NCBI RefSeq assembly: GCF_034190915.1
Contig: NW_026947484.1
Location: 76,711,482-76,775,481, forward strand
DNA length: 64,000 bases
DNA from: Cavia porcellus
Lineage: Eukaryota; Chordata; Mammalia; Rodentia; Caviidae
Reading direction: 5' to 3'
Positions within the stretch are counted from its first letter, which is position 1, and every line of letters begins with the position of its first letter. Both the position numbers and the translations under genes were made by a program. Positions 21,490 through 33,030 of the stretch are shown piece by piece. A model generated the notes under the pieces. The model saw nothing but the letters and a program-made list of their open reading frames with translations, was not told where the DNA came from and searched no databases.

Positions 21490-22104
21490 TTATGCACAAT
21501 ATTTGTACAAACATATATATCATCCTCGGATATATTTCAAGGAATAGAATTGCTGAATCTTAGGATAACTGTATGTTTAATATTTTGAGAAACCGTCAGG
21601 CTGTTTTTCAAAGAGGCTGCCCTAGTCTGCATTCTCACCAGTGGTGAGACATCCAGAAATTTCAGATTTGAAGCTTTCCTTAAATAAAAAAGTACAATGC
21701 CATCATTCTGGAAAAACACTATAGGTAGCTAAAACCTGGACAGTCTTTTTGAAGACCCGAGAGTTGGTGCAGATGGACAGCTGTCCTTGTTACCACAGAA
21801 GAGAGTCTCTCAAGGTCTTTTAAGAATTTATAGCAGCAGGTGATTACAGTGTTAGAGAACCTTTGTTGGTGGTGACACTGGGTGCTGTCCTCCTTCCATG
21901 CAGCCTTGCATTTACTGCTGAGAAAACTTGCAGAAAGCTGTTCTGCGTTGCTGGTTTCCCTTGCCTGCCCTACACTGTCCCCCTGGAGTCCTTGAACCGC
22001 ACATTCCTGGTTATCTGCTGCTTTCAGGATCTTTTCACCCTTTCAGCCTCCTGCTGTTCTTGGGGTCTTGTGGATGCTTCTTTGTCCTCTCTATTGTTTT
22101 ATTA

Positions 22105-22370
22105 GTTAATTTTTAAAAACTTCTATTGCAGTGAAATATACAGAATTTACGATTTACTATTTTAGGCACTTTTCACTTTAGGGATGTTAATTACATTTGC
22201 CCTGTTGTGTAACTATTGGCCACTGTCTTTCTCCAGAACTTCCCAAACTGAACTTTTTTTCCCAAACTGAAATTTTGTTCTCATTAAATAATTCCCTTCC
22301 CCTCGTTAACTAACTTTTGACCACAGTCGGCCTCTTGTGTCTGCTTTCTTCAAAATCACATAGCCCTCAG
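22105..22370 (-). mobile_element. L1M LINE 3'-end fragment
   Basis: TTTTTAAAAACTTCTATTGC, GTGAAATATACAGAATTTAC, CCTGTTGTGTAACTATTGGCC follow the antisense L1M 3' UTR. Confidence 0.65.
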
Positions 22371-22572
22371 CATCACTTGTAGACCCCTTCCTGTGTGCTG
22401 AGACTTCCTTGCATCGTTGCCAGCATCCTTTCTTTCTTCTCTCCTAGACCCCCAAATTTTGCTCCCCAGCAAAACGTTTGCTTTTTTTATGCTTCTAACC
22501 TGTGCCTGTGGAGTAATGGTGACTCCAAAGTCTCTCAGATCTAAGGGTTGAGTGTCTTTTGTTTGTTTTGTT

Positions 22573-22706
22573 TTCAACAGGGTTTCACTGTGAAGTTCAG
22601 GCTGGCCTTGAACTCAGTTTGTAGCACAGGATGGCCTCAAATTTGCAGCGGCCCTCCTGCCTCAGCCTCCCAAGTGTAGAGACATACACTACCACACCTG
22701 GCCAAA
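22573..22706 (-). mobile_element. B1 SINE
   Basis: AACAGGGTTTCACTGTGAAG, GTTCAGGCTGGCCTTGAAC, CTGCCTCAGCCTCCCAAGTG, ACCACACCTGGCC. Confidence 0.9.
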
Positions 22707-22955
22707 GGGTTGAGTGTTGTAAGGAAGAAAATGAAAGGGAATATGAACTAACACCTTCAGCAAGATAGATTCCATACCTTTGACAGATGATGTGAACTCT
22801 GAGGCTTCAGTCTTATCGTGAAGGTAGGAGGCAGAATAGGAATGTCTGAGGGCTCCCCATACGCCTAGCTGCTGTCTTGACCCCCCACCCTGCTCCTTTC
22901 ACCCTTCTTTCTCTTCCTTTTTCTGCTACAACCCTTCCTCCTTTTCCTCCTCCTC

Positions 22956-23155
22956 CTTTTTTTTGGTGCTGGGGATTGAACCCAGGACCTTGGACATGCT
23001 AAGCATGCATTTGACTCCTGAGTGATAACCCACCCCTTTTTATTTTATTTTGAGACAGGGTCTTACTGATTTGCCCGGGCTGCTCCCTTGAATTTACTAT
23101 CATGCCTCAGCCTCTGGAGTAGCTGGGATTACAGGTGTGTACCACCTCATACAAC
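22956..23155 (-). mobile_element. B1-ID composite SINE
   Basis: On + an antisense ID (TTTTTTTTGGTGCTGGGGAT ... CATGCTAAGCATGCATTTG ... TAACCCACCCC) is followed by an antisense B1 (TTTTGAGACAGGGTCTTACT ... AGTAGCTGGGATTACAGG). On the minus strand: B1 then ID, the clearest example of this arrangement. Confidence 0.8.
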
Positions 23156-24639
23156 CTCTTTGTGATTTCCACAAACAATGATGAAAGTGCAGTTCCCTCT
23201 CATCTTGAGGTGTCTCATGTTTCAGAGGATAGAAAAGTTCAACTCAAAGGACAACTTTTTGACTCCTCGTGAAAATTCAAATAAATATTGATTACTGTTG
23301 TTGAGCAAATTGCATTTCAACCTGAGTTTATCCTAGTCCCTTAGATCTTGTAGGCAGGCTTTATAATTGCTAATCCAGTCTTATTTTACAGTACCACAGA
23401 AAAAAATTTGTAAGAGACTCTTAAACTATGAACTGCTCGCTTGTTGTCAAACGAACATATTGATTCAGTGTTATAGCAGATTTTCTGATGTTTATTGGAA
23501 ACAAGATTTCTTAGTTATTGCTTTAGCTATCCAGTGTCAGTTCAATTCAGTGTACATTAGAAAATGACTTGTAGTATTAATTTCCACACTTACACTTGCC
23601 CTGACACCAGTTATTTTTATTTTTGCACTACTCCTTAACTCTGGCCTCAGGGTTTTTGAGGCTTATCTAAAATATATAGGCTATACATTAATTCAACAAA
23701 GCAGGTTGGATTCATTAAAACACTAATAAATGTTGCTGAACTGAATTGAATTCATCTCTGCTGGCAAGCCTGCTGTTTAAGCAAGATTCTTTTTCTTCTT
23801 GTGCTTTCTACTTTTCCATTTTAAAAAACTTAACCAGTTTAACAAGTACTCATTGTATGACTGCATTGGGTGTGCAGGCCCTTTTCTAGTTATGTGATAT
23901 ATGGCAGTGCATAAAAATCTGTCTTTCATGGACCTTATATTTCCTGGTGGTTGGGACAGTTGATAAACAAGGACATCAATAAATAAACAAGATATTTTCA
24001 GGAAATGGTGTTATAAGGAAAAACAAAGTGATGTGATGGATGTGACCCATGGCACAGGGGCCATTTTCAGTAGGGTGGGAGGAAGGCCTGTCTAAGGAGA
24101 ACACCTTGGAGCTGGTCCTGCATGATAATGAACTGTACCCTTAGGCAGTGGAGAGGGATAGTCCGGGTAGAGGGAGCGGCTGGGTGGGCAGTGCCTGGAG
24201 CAGCAGGCAGGCAGCTGGTCTGGGGTGCTGTGAGCAGGGGTCGCATCACCATTACACAGACTGTGTAGGCCAGGGAAGGTTGTTGGGATTTTATGGATGT
24301 CGTGGGAAGTCACTGAGGGCGTGGCCTGATTTACTCTTAAAGGCTTGCTGTCTTTGCTGCTGTGTGGATTAGTTTGAAGAAATCAGTGGGAGCGGAGATT
24401 GGTGTGCTAGATGTCTCTGCTTTGTGGATAGGGCTGGTGTTGGGAGAGATGAAAAGAATGGGATAAGAAAGGAGGTCTGTTTGGAAGTGAATTTGGGTGT
24501 TGTTTTGGTAGATACTGTCATTGGCACTTCCTGCAAAGAGCAAATGCCACAGCATTGCCAGGATGTGGCTGTTGTTGGGCTTTCTTAGTCTGAAATATGA
24601 GCAGTTGGACTTTGGCACTGTCAGTAGAGTGAAGGTGCA

Positions 24640-25152
24640 AAGGAAGTGCACAGCCTAATCCCTGGAGCCTGTGAAGATGTTGCCTCGCATGCCTTGAGGG
24701 ACTCTGCATACATATTAAGTCCATAATCTCATGATGAAGATAAAGACCTGGTTCTGGATTTTCCAGGATCTAGTGTGAATCCTTAAGAATGGAGAAGCTT
24801 CCGAGCTGCTCCAGAGATAACATGGCAGAAGATAACCCTGAAAGATTTGACCCACTGCTGGTGTCTTTGAAGATGGAGGAACCTGAGGCCTCTAGTGTCT
24901 TGAAACAGCCCTTACCTGAAGGAAATAGAACCTTAGTCCCATAAACACAAGGAACTGAATTTTTCCAGCCCCTCAAATGATTGGGTGGGGGGGCTAATGG
25001 GGACTCCAGAGAGGATTGTGGCTCTGCCAGTGCCTTCAGAGAGACCTTCTTCAGACTTTGGGCCCACCGAACTGTAAGAGTATAAATTTGTGTGATTTAA
25101 GTGGTGAGATTTGTGGCTGTGCATTACATAACAAGAGATAACTAACAGCACA
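24640..25152 (+). mobile_element. MLT1-type MaLR solo LTR
   Basis: Matches the old MaLR (ERVL-related) LTR in sense: CCTAATCCCTGGAGCCTGTG, GTGTCTTTGAAGATGGAGGA, AACTGTAAGAGTATAAATTT, TAACAAGAGATAACTAACAG. No retroviral coding sequence. It explains the short open frames here. Confidence 0.7.
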
Positions 25153-25273
25153 GTTTGTGATCCACATTTCCTTCTCATTGGTGAGGTGAGGATGAACATC
25201 TTTTACTTGCCTTTGTGTTTTTTCAGTGAATCATCTATATATGTCCTTTGCCACTTTCTTGATTGGACCCTGC

Positions 25274-25674
25274 TTAGTTACTCTTCTCTGGTTGCTGAGA
25301 TAAAATACCCAACATCTAAAGTTAAAGGAGGAAAAGGTTTGTTTAGCTCACAGCTTTCACAGTCTGTAATTTCAGTCTATAATTGGCTCAGTCCAAGGCA
25401 GGGGGGCACATGGCAGAAAGGGAACAGTTGATGGTGACTGAGGTGGCCGAAGACGGCCAGAGTGACAAGAAAGAGAGTGTGAGCAGATAAGCCTCTGTCT
25501 GTCCCTTATATTGTTTTCAGGCTGCCCACCCGAAGGTGAGTGTAGCACTTAAATCCTTAGTCCCATCATTGAAGTGCAACTCAGTTACAGACTCCAGATT
25601 CAGCTGCCACAGAAAAGCCCGTTCCCCTTGACTGCATGAGACTCTGGGGGAACATCCAGACACAAACCATAACA
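25274..25674 (-). mobile_element. MaLR-type LTR, copy 1
   Basis: Read on the minus strand it begins TGTTATGGTTTGTGTCTGGA, typical of MaLR LTRs; on + it begins TTAGTTACTCTTCTCTGGTT. Related to 26735-27110 by shared words (GGTTTGTTTAGCTC / GGTTTATTTAGCTC; ACACAAACCATAACA / GCACAAACCATAACA). No coding capacity. Exact subfamily not determined. Confidence 0.6.
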
Positions 25675-26272
25675 GACCCTCTGCCAACATCCAAGACTTC
25701 TCTGTTGGTTATAAAGACTGGCCCTTTGTGATGGCAGCTGCAATGTCTGATTCGTGCCACCCCATGTGGTATGTGAGTGCAGAGGAGTTGCAGGCCGGAG
25801 TCCTGTTTACCGCATTCTGGTGGACAGGTGGAAGCCCAGAAACTGCAACTGTTCCACTTCCCATTAGGTCATTACATTGGCTTAGTGGAAATGGCCCAAG
25901 AATGGATAGGCGAATGCCTTCTTTGTATCCTTCAGGTTTCTGTGTTCAGTTTTAGTCATGAGCAGATCTCAGGCCAGAGGCGTCAGTCAGTGGCCACATC
26001 ATTTCATAGTCATGATCTAAAAATTTCACTGTTACTGTTTTATATGTGATAAGCTATGGTATGACCATGACTGAGAAAGAGATGTGTAGCTGTGCTTTGG
26101 TATCCTTGAAGATTGGTTCTGCCTCTCGACCCCAATGCTAGAATCCTACAAGCCTCATTCTTTATGTCAAGTGGCATAGTATTTGCATCACAACTTAAAC
26201 ACATCCTTCCATATACTTTATCTCTAAATTATCCTTTATATCCAGTAGCATGTCACTAATGGTTTTAATAGG

Positions 26273-26348
26273 TGTGGGGGATAGCTCAGTGATAAGAGTA
26301 TTTGCCTACCATATGTGACTCTGTGAGTTCTGTCATTAGCATGGGGGA
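26273..26348 (+). mobile_element. ID SINE (diverged)
   Basis: TGTGGGGGATAGCTCAGTGA, GTATTTGCCTACCATATG, GAGTTCTGTCATTAGCATGG. Confidence 0.7.
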
Positions 26349-26734
26349 AAAAGTTGTTACAAACTGCATTGTTTAGTGAGTAATGACACTAGAAAAAAGA
26401 TCTGTATAGATGGAGCCTTCAAAGATGTCACTGCCTAATGTACAAAGAAAATGTGGGCAACAATGCTCAAGCCATGAACCTGGAGAGGTGGGATCTGTGA
26501 AATGGCAGAGGCTACACTAGGGTGTGCTTGCACAGCATTCATGTGGACTCTGCATAATTACAGTTTTGTGTTTTAGATCTTTCTGGAATTTTAAAGTAAT
26601 TTTGATCTATAGTTGGTTGAATTCTCAGACACAAAATTCATTCTGGAGAAAGGCTGACCTGTATTGTCTTGTCAGATATTCTGGTTAATAGAAACTAATC
26701 TTATTTTTACCCGTACTGTTGGTTTGCATGTGTC

Positions 26735-27110
26735 TTAGTTACTTTTCTCTCGTTGCTGCGACAGAATACCTCATACCAAAAGATAAAAGCAGAAAGGGTT
26801 TATTTAGCTCTCAGTTTGTGGAGGTTTAGTCCATAATCAGCTGGCTCCAGGTGGGGTGGCATGGCAGAAGGGCAACAGTTCATGGCAACGGAAGACAGCA
26901 AAAGTAACAAGAGCAAAAAGGGAGAGACAAGCCTTTTTCTCTCTTATACTGTATGGAAGCTACTCCCCCTAGGGCAGGTGTAGCACTCACACTTCAAACT
27001 CTAGCACTAGACATTGAGCCAATCACAAACTCTAGATTCAGCCACCTCTGAACAGCTCCCCCCTGTGAGCACATGAGGCTTTGGAGGACATTTAGGCACA
27101 AACCATAACA
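26735..27110 (-). mobile_element. MaLR-type LTR, copy 2
   Basis: Same family and orientation as 25274-25674: TTAGTTACTTTTCTCTCGTT at the left, CACAAACCATAACA at the right. Indels and substitutions separate the copies, so they are not a recent duplication. Confidence 0.6.
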
Positions 27111-29179
27111 GAAGAAAATCAGAAAGCTGATTATCTCTCAGCTGTTTTCAAGTAATTTTGTGTTGGATTGATGTGGAATGGATGTTATTATTATGGCATG
27201 ACAGTGCCAGGTTTGCCGTAAAGAGAATAACAGATGGTAGTGGAAGCTTGAAGATTTAAGACATGTGGAAGAAGAATTTTGCTGTTACTTTGATAATTTT
27301 ATACCTAGGGAGGCAGCTCTAATTCACTGAAAAATAACCCTGTAAGATGTAGAAGCCAAAGATCTAGTTCAGTTTCTTACCTTTGGTTTGGAGCAGGTCA
27401 TTTAATTTATGTATCTATTTCTTCATTTGTGAAATAGATAAAGTAATAATGTGTTTTCTGTAGTTTTCTTAGAATTGCTGTGGTGCTTATCTTTCACACA
27501 AGATACTGTCCTTCTGGTGTGCAGTTTTTCACAAGTGTAAGAAAGCTATAAAAATTATTTGTAAATTGGGATGAAGTATGTATGCAAGTCCTAGAACTTG
27601 CGTTTTAGATACTAACATAAGCAGATGACTGAACCTGGATGTGGTCTGTCCTGTACTCATAAGCTGGCTTTTGCAAAAATGAAGCATATAAACAATAAGT
27701 ATATCTTTGGTAAGGATTGTGTGACCATTACATTCCCCTATACCTGTCCAGGAATTTCAGAGATACCTCTTCTACATTCAAATATGGTAAATATTTTAAG
27801 CCACAATGGTAAAATATAATTCAATACCTCCCTTTCTTTGCATGATTTCATTTTTTTCTGTTCTGTGGGCTTTGTTGATAAAGTGTCTTTGCTGTTAGCC
27901 TTGTTCGCCTTTCTAAAAGGGATGTTGTATATCCGTGTAGCTACTCAAGACTCTTGAGATGGGGAACCTACTTTCAGCAAAGCAAAATAAAGCACCTTCA
28001 CAACCTTGCTGCCCTTCATGGAAAGCACACTTCTAGAAACCACCAGAACATGTATATAAGATTAAGAAACAGGGTCCAGCCACACAAACCTGCTGGAGGT
28101 GGGGGATGAGAGAGTAGCCTGATGTTCAGATCCTGGATGTCATGTCCAGGAAGAAATGTGGAGAAGCAGCATTAGTTGTCTCATTGTGTGTCCACTGGGA
28201 TGAAAGGGACTCATTTATTTACCTGGTGACGAGCAGACTATTTTTAAGTATTTAGTTGTAGACATTTTCTTTTTAAAAAAAATCCCCAAGTATGTGTCTA
28301 TTTGAAAAGAAATTGTTCAGTTTTTCCTGAAGGGCAAAACAGCAATACGAGTGTCTCAAGGACACTGCTCAACTAATGCACTGGGACCAGATGCAGTGAT
28401 GGATAAAAATTATTATCTAGACACAAAGCATAGTGTGCATAATTCCTCAGTAGCAGACTTTGAGAAGGATCTGAGATGTCCTGGGATCCCACCCCAGGAG
28501 TTGCTACCTCACAGAGTCCTATCGTCCACTTGATGCAGTGTGCATTTGCTTTATCGCTTTCTTTCTCTTAACTTTTATCTGAGTGATGGAATTATGAGTT
28601 ATAGGAGAAGAGGAGTAAGAGGCACATCAAAGAATTTTTTTGTGGCTTTGAATAAGGGACCTTATTGGTTTGAGGTTGTTAGCTTTGGGTGTGCTGTCTT
28701 CATCCTGAAGCACCTGGGGTTTGTTTTTCTCTAAAAGATGTAGATAAACTAGAGAGAATCCAGGGGAAGGGCAACAAAAATGATGTACGACCTGGAGAGA
28801 AGGAGAATAACAGTCTATAAATATTTGAAAGGTAATATAAAAGAGGGAGAGAGATTATTTACAGCCATGGAGAGGACTTAGGGAACAAAAGCTTGCATCC
28901 AGGAGCAGGGGAAAATTGGGTTAGGCTTGAAGCAAAACAAAGTGTACTAAGGATGATTAAGCAAAGAAATGTAATTCTCACATTAGTTCATGTTGCCAGG
29001 AGCCAGGATGGCAGAATAAATGATGGCCCTCAAACCAAGGACCCACGTGTGACTGTGAATCAGATTTTGCTAATTCCCATGTGTGCTTTATTCATTGTCC
29101 TCTATGAGTATAGTTTAATTTTCAACTCCTCGGGGTTACATTCTAGAAGTGTTAGTGATATTTTTAATATGACTAGCTT

Positions 29180-29385
29180 TCCTTCACTGAGTGTCTGCCT
29201 TGTGGCAGGTATTGTCTTAGCTGTTTTGTTATTTATATTTTCATTTAATCTTTACAATGACTTTGTAAAACAGGAGGAACTTCTTTCCATGTATAAAGAA
29301 ATTGAGGCTCAATAATTTGCTTCACATCACGTGAATGTGATGGGGTGGGGATTCAGATCAAGATCTGTGGCTAAGGTCCTTCTTT
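29180..29385 (+). repeat. MIR SINE
   Basis: TTGTGGCAGGTATTGTCTTAG, TTAATCTTTACAATGACTTTG, AAGAAATTGAGGCTCAATAA, GGGGATTCAGATCAAGATCTG follow MIR from 5' to 3'. Confidence 0.75.
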
Positions 29386-29831
29386 AGGCTCTGTTACCTG
29401 GGTCATTGGGAGTAGTAACTGGGAGCTGGCCAGGTGAACAGTTTGTATCCAGATTCAGGGGTCAGTAAAAGTGTCAACATCCAGGGCTCTCTTTTTCTTT
29501 TCCTTTTTTTGAGAGATTTTTCTCAGTGCAGTTATGTGCTATGCTAGTAATGTATTGGATTTTCTCATTCCATAAATTCAGCTGTACCATAGCTGTTAGT
29601 CATTCCTGCAGGAATGGAGTGGTCTGTGCTATCTTCTTTAGGAAAGAAATACTTTATAAGGCAGGCATTATCCTGGATCTTACATGCTAGTCATTCTGAG
29701 CATCCCTTCGTGGTGTCCTAGTTTTTTTGCCTTTGTGGCTTGGCTGTTTTCAGTGAATGTGTATAGTGTGTAGTGTCTGGAAACCAAAACAATTGTTACT
29801 ATTACTCCTACTACTACAAATAATTCTGGAT

Positions 29832-29915
29832 GGTGGGAGAATGTGGCTCAGTGATAACAGATGTATGTAGTGTGTGCCAGGCCCTCTGTTCAATCCCAGC
29901 ACCTTCCCGCCCACC
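29832..29915 (+). mobile_element. ID SINE (old)
   Basis: GGTGGGAGAATGTGGCTCAG, TGTGCCAGGCCCTCTGTTCA, ATCCCAGCACC. Confidence 0.6.
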
Positions 29916-30334
29916 AGAAAGTGAAAGCTAGATGTTTGCGCTCTTTATGTCACTGAAAGACATTACCATGGTTGAATTCAGAGGCCGGGATTTGTGTGAT
30001 CCACACACCAGCTGCTGCCATGTTCCCTCGTAGGCCTGGCACCTTTCTAAGCTGCAGCAATCTCTTTCATCAGGGAGCAAAGCAGTTTTTGCTCCTGCAG
30101 CCTCCTGGGGTTATTGATGGTAGTCACTGGGAATATACATACATAAAGTGCTGTTCATAAATTGCAAAATCTGACTTACGGCTACTAAGATTAAAAGTCA
30201 GCATTAGTTTCATCAGTGGTTTCAGCTTATTGCAGCTTCTCTTGGTAAAAGTCTGTTACACTTGCTAATGGTTGTTACTTTCAAGGAGGTTGCCATTTTC
30301 TAATGGGACAATGTCTGATTTGGGGGAAGGGAGA

Positions 30335-30540
30335 GTTGTTTTTGAGGTGGAGGTCTTGCTATATTACCCAAGTGGCCCTGAATCTGTGGATTCAAGGGAT
30401 CTTCCCTTTTTTTCCAGTACTAGGGATCAAACTTAAAACCATGTACTTGCAAGGCAGGCGCTTTTGCCGCTGAGCTAAATCCCCAGCCCTCAAGGGATCT
30501 TCCTGCTTCAGCCTTCTGAGTAGCTGAGACTACAAGTACT
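30335..30540 (-). mobile_element. B1 SINE split by an ID insertion
   Basis: Antisense B1: TTTTTGAGGTGGAGGTCTTG, CTATATTACCCAAGTGGCCC, then after the ID copy CTTCAGCCTTCTGAGTAGCTG. Confidence 0.8.
30406..30489 (-). mobile_element. ID SINE nested in B1
   Basis: CAGTACTAGGGATCAAACTT, GCTGAGCTAAATCCCCAGCC. Perfect 14-bp duplications TCAAGGGATCTTCC at 30392-30405 and 30490-30503, made of host B1 sequence, so ID entered after B1. Confidence 0.95.
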
Positions 30541-31986
30541 CTATGGGGCTCCTGGCTGTAGTGTTATGTTTTTCGTTAGGGACAGAACAGTAAATTTCAA
30601 GGGTAATGTCCTACTATGGATGCGACCTTTGCCTCTTTTTCTCCTTAGCTGTAGTGGCAAGCCATGAAGACTGTGCCACATTCCTAGCCAGAGGTCATCA
30701 GGATAGAAACCCAAAATAATGGTGTTTTTCATTTATAGTTTTCTGTGTGCCAATCCTGTTCCCTTTGGAGCTGTGTGCCTTTTTAAAATAAAGAGCTTTT
30801 TGTTTTCTGTCCCTGTGCATTGGCTCCCGTAGTGGTCTCTGGTGAATTCCTTGCTAATGCCATCCCTAGATTACTTTTGCTGCAAACTGTAATGATTTGC
30901 CTCTGACCGTATTTCTCCCAAGGTCTCCTATCTCAGTTACTTGTAAGGCTACTCCTCCCCTCTCTTGTTCTCTTTGATCTTTTATAATTGGCTTAAAACT
31001 CTCCATAGTTAATCTTCAGTGACTTTGTTTCTCCTCCCTACGTTAGCTTTTTCAGTCCCTGAGCATTTAATAATCTGTTTCTTATTATTTCCTATTTTTT
31101 TACAGTGTCATATTTTGTGTGGCACTGTTGTCTGTTCTCTTTGTCTACCCATTTGCTTTATTTTAGCTGTTAACACAGGAATGCATTATGTCTGTGTTTT
31201 GGCTCTTAATAAATGAAGTCCTGGCCTCTTTGTGGGGTTGGTGGACTTCACAGAACCTGGGAACACCTGCTTGGTAAGAGGTGGATAAACAGTTGATTGC
31301 CCAGTTTTCAGTCAATGAATTAGTTGGAATGACAGAATGAGTTAGTTTTGAATTTGTGTGTACCTTTTTTCACATGTTTTTCTATCTGGAGCAAATTATG
31401 TGAATATTGAACATCTAAGAAAAACCAATTTGGCTTCCTCTGCCAAATTGACTTTTTGGTGACTCCTTCCTGTAACAGCATCCATAATAATCTTCCTGCC
31501 AAACCAGCTCTTCACCTCTGAAATCTTTCTGTCCATAGCATTGTAGTCTTTTCTCAGAGTCGGAGCCATTTTGTGGGTTCATATCTGGTCTTGTAGTTGA
31601 TCCAGGAGAGTCTCAATCTCAAGGCTTTGCCTATTTTGTTTGGACCTCAAATTTCTCACCTACTTCATTCACTCTTTAAACTGGAGTCTGTGATGGCTCT
31701 GGGAGTTTTCTGCACTCCTCACAATTCATTTCCTCTGGGTGATTTTTATCTGATTTCTCAAGGAGCCTGTGACCTAAAGAATGTTCAGGAACTATTGTTT
31801 TAACTATTGTTTTAACTATTGGCAATAACAAAGGTTATTGCCAGTAACCTTTTAAAGAGCTCCGTTTCTCATCTTCTTGTATTTGCTTTATCGTTATAAG
31901 ACAGTTACCTTTTTTCTATTAATTTCTGCATAATTAGGGACAGAAATTCTATTTTTAATATACTTTTAAAAAACAATGGCTTTCAA

Positions 31987-32188
31987 CCAGGTGTGGTGGT
32001 CCACGCCTGGAATCTAAGCCCTCAGGAGGCTGAGGCAGGAGATCCATGCAACTCTGGAGCTAGCCTGTGCAACACAGTGAGTTCAAGGCCAAGCCTGATC
32101 TGCATAGCAAGACCCTGTCTGAGAAAACAAAACAAAACAAAACAAAAACTCCATAAAACAAAACAAACCCACAAAACAAAACACTCCA
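31987..32188 (+). mobile_element. B1 SINE with long (CAAAA)n tail
   Basis: AACCAGGTGTGGTGGTCCAC, TCAGGAGGCTGAGGCAGGAG, GCAAGACCCTGTCTGAG, then AAACAAAACAAAACAAAAC-type tail to 32188. Confidence 0.85.
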
Positions 32189-33030
32189 GTTTTATTGAGA
32201 TGTGATTTATATACCATAAAGTTGGCCCACTTTAAGTGGTATTTATTATATTCAGAGTTACACTAACATCACTAGTTACATTAACATTTCAGAAATTTTT
32301 CATGTACTCTTTCCCTGAAAATTTATCCTCACAGCAGTTACTCTCCATTTCCTCTTTCTCCTGGCCTCCATCAACTACTAACATACTCTATCCCTGTAGG
32401 ATTTCCTGTCCTAGACATTTCACATAAATGGAATTATACAATATGTGTTTAACGTCTTCTACCTCGTTTGATGTCCATTCCTTTTTATTGCTGAGTCATA
32501 TTCCATGGTATAAATATTTTGAACAAAATTTTGAGCAAAATGTTCAAAATATTTACACTGTGAATATTTTGTATGAATGGTGTGAACATTTTGTTTATGT
32601 GCCCATTGGTTAATGGAGAACATTCTTGTACAAGTTTCTGTGAGAATACATGCAGAGCATGTAATACTAGGAGTGGAACTGCTGAGTCACACATGGTGAC
32701 TTTTGTGTAATATTTTCAGTAACAGCCTGGCTCTTTCTGAAAGTAGCTGTCCATTTTACTTTCCAGCAGCAATGGAAATGGGACTCCCAGTTTCTTCACT
32801 TCAGCATTTGTTATTTGTCTTTTTGGCTTTAGCCCTTCTTGTGGCTGGGAAGTAGTATTACACTGTGGTTTTATTTTGCATTTCTCTGTTGGCTGGTGAC
32901 ACTGAGCTTATTTGCACGTGCTTGGTGGCCACTTTTGTGTCTCTGGAGAAATGTCTGATTGAACCCTCCGTCCATTTTTAATTTGAATTATTTTTATTGC
33001 TGAGCATTTAAAACAATTCTGAATGCCTTT
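32186..33030 (-). mobile_element. L1M LINE 3'-end fragment
   Basis: Antisense old L1: AGTTTTATTGAGATGTGATT, CATAAATGGAATTATACAAT, TTTTTATTGCTGAGTCATAT, AGGAGTGGAACTGCTGAGTC, GGAGAAATGTCTGATTGAAC. About 850 bp and nearly continuous. Confidence 0.8.

Larger units (their letters stand above)
20725..21660 (-). mobile_element. L1M LINE fragment hosting three ID SINEs
   Basis: Antisense L1 3' end: CACAGGGTTGTACAGTAGTC, ATTCTAGACATTTAATATAA, GTAACGCTGTTATGAACATT, ATAGAATTGCTGAATC, CTGCATTCTCACCAGTGG. Interrupted by ID copies at 21108, 21221 and 21401. Confidence 0.7.

Noticed and set aside
28893..29315. 140-codon open frame with hydrophobic segments.
   Set aside because: Its 3' half is a MIR SINE, and there is no recognisable domain.
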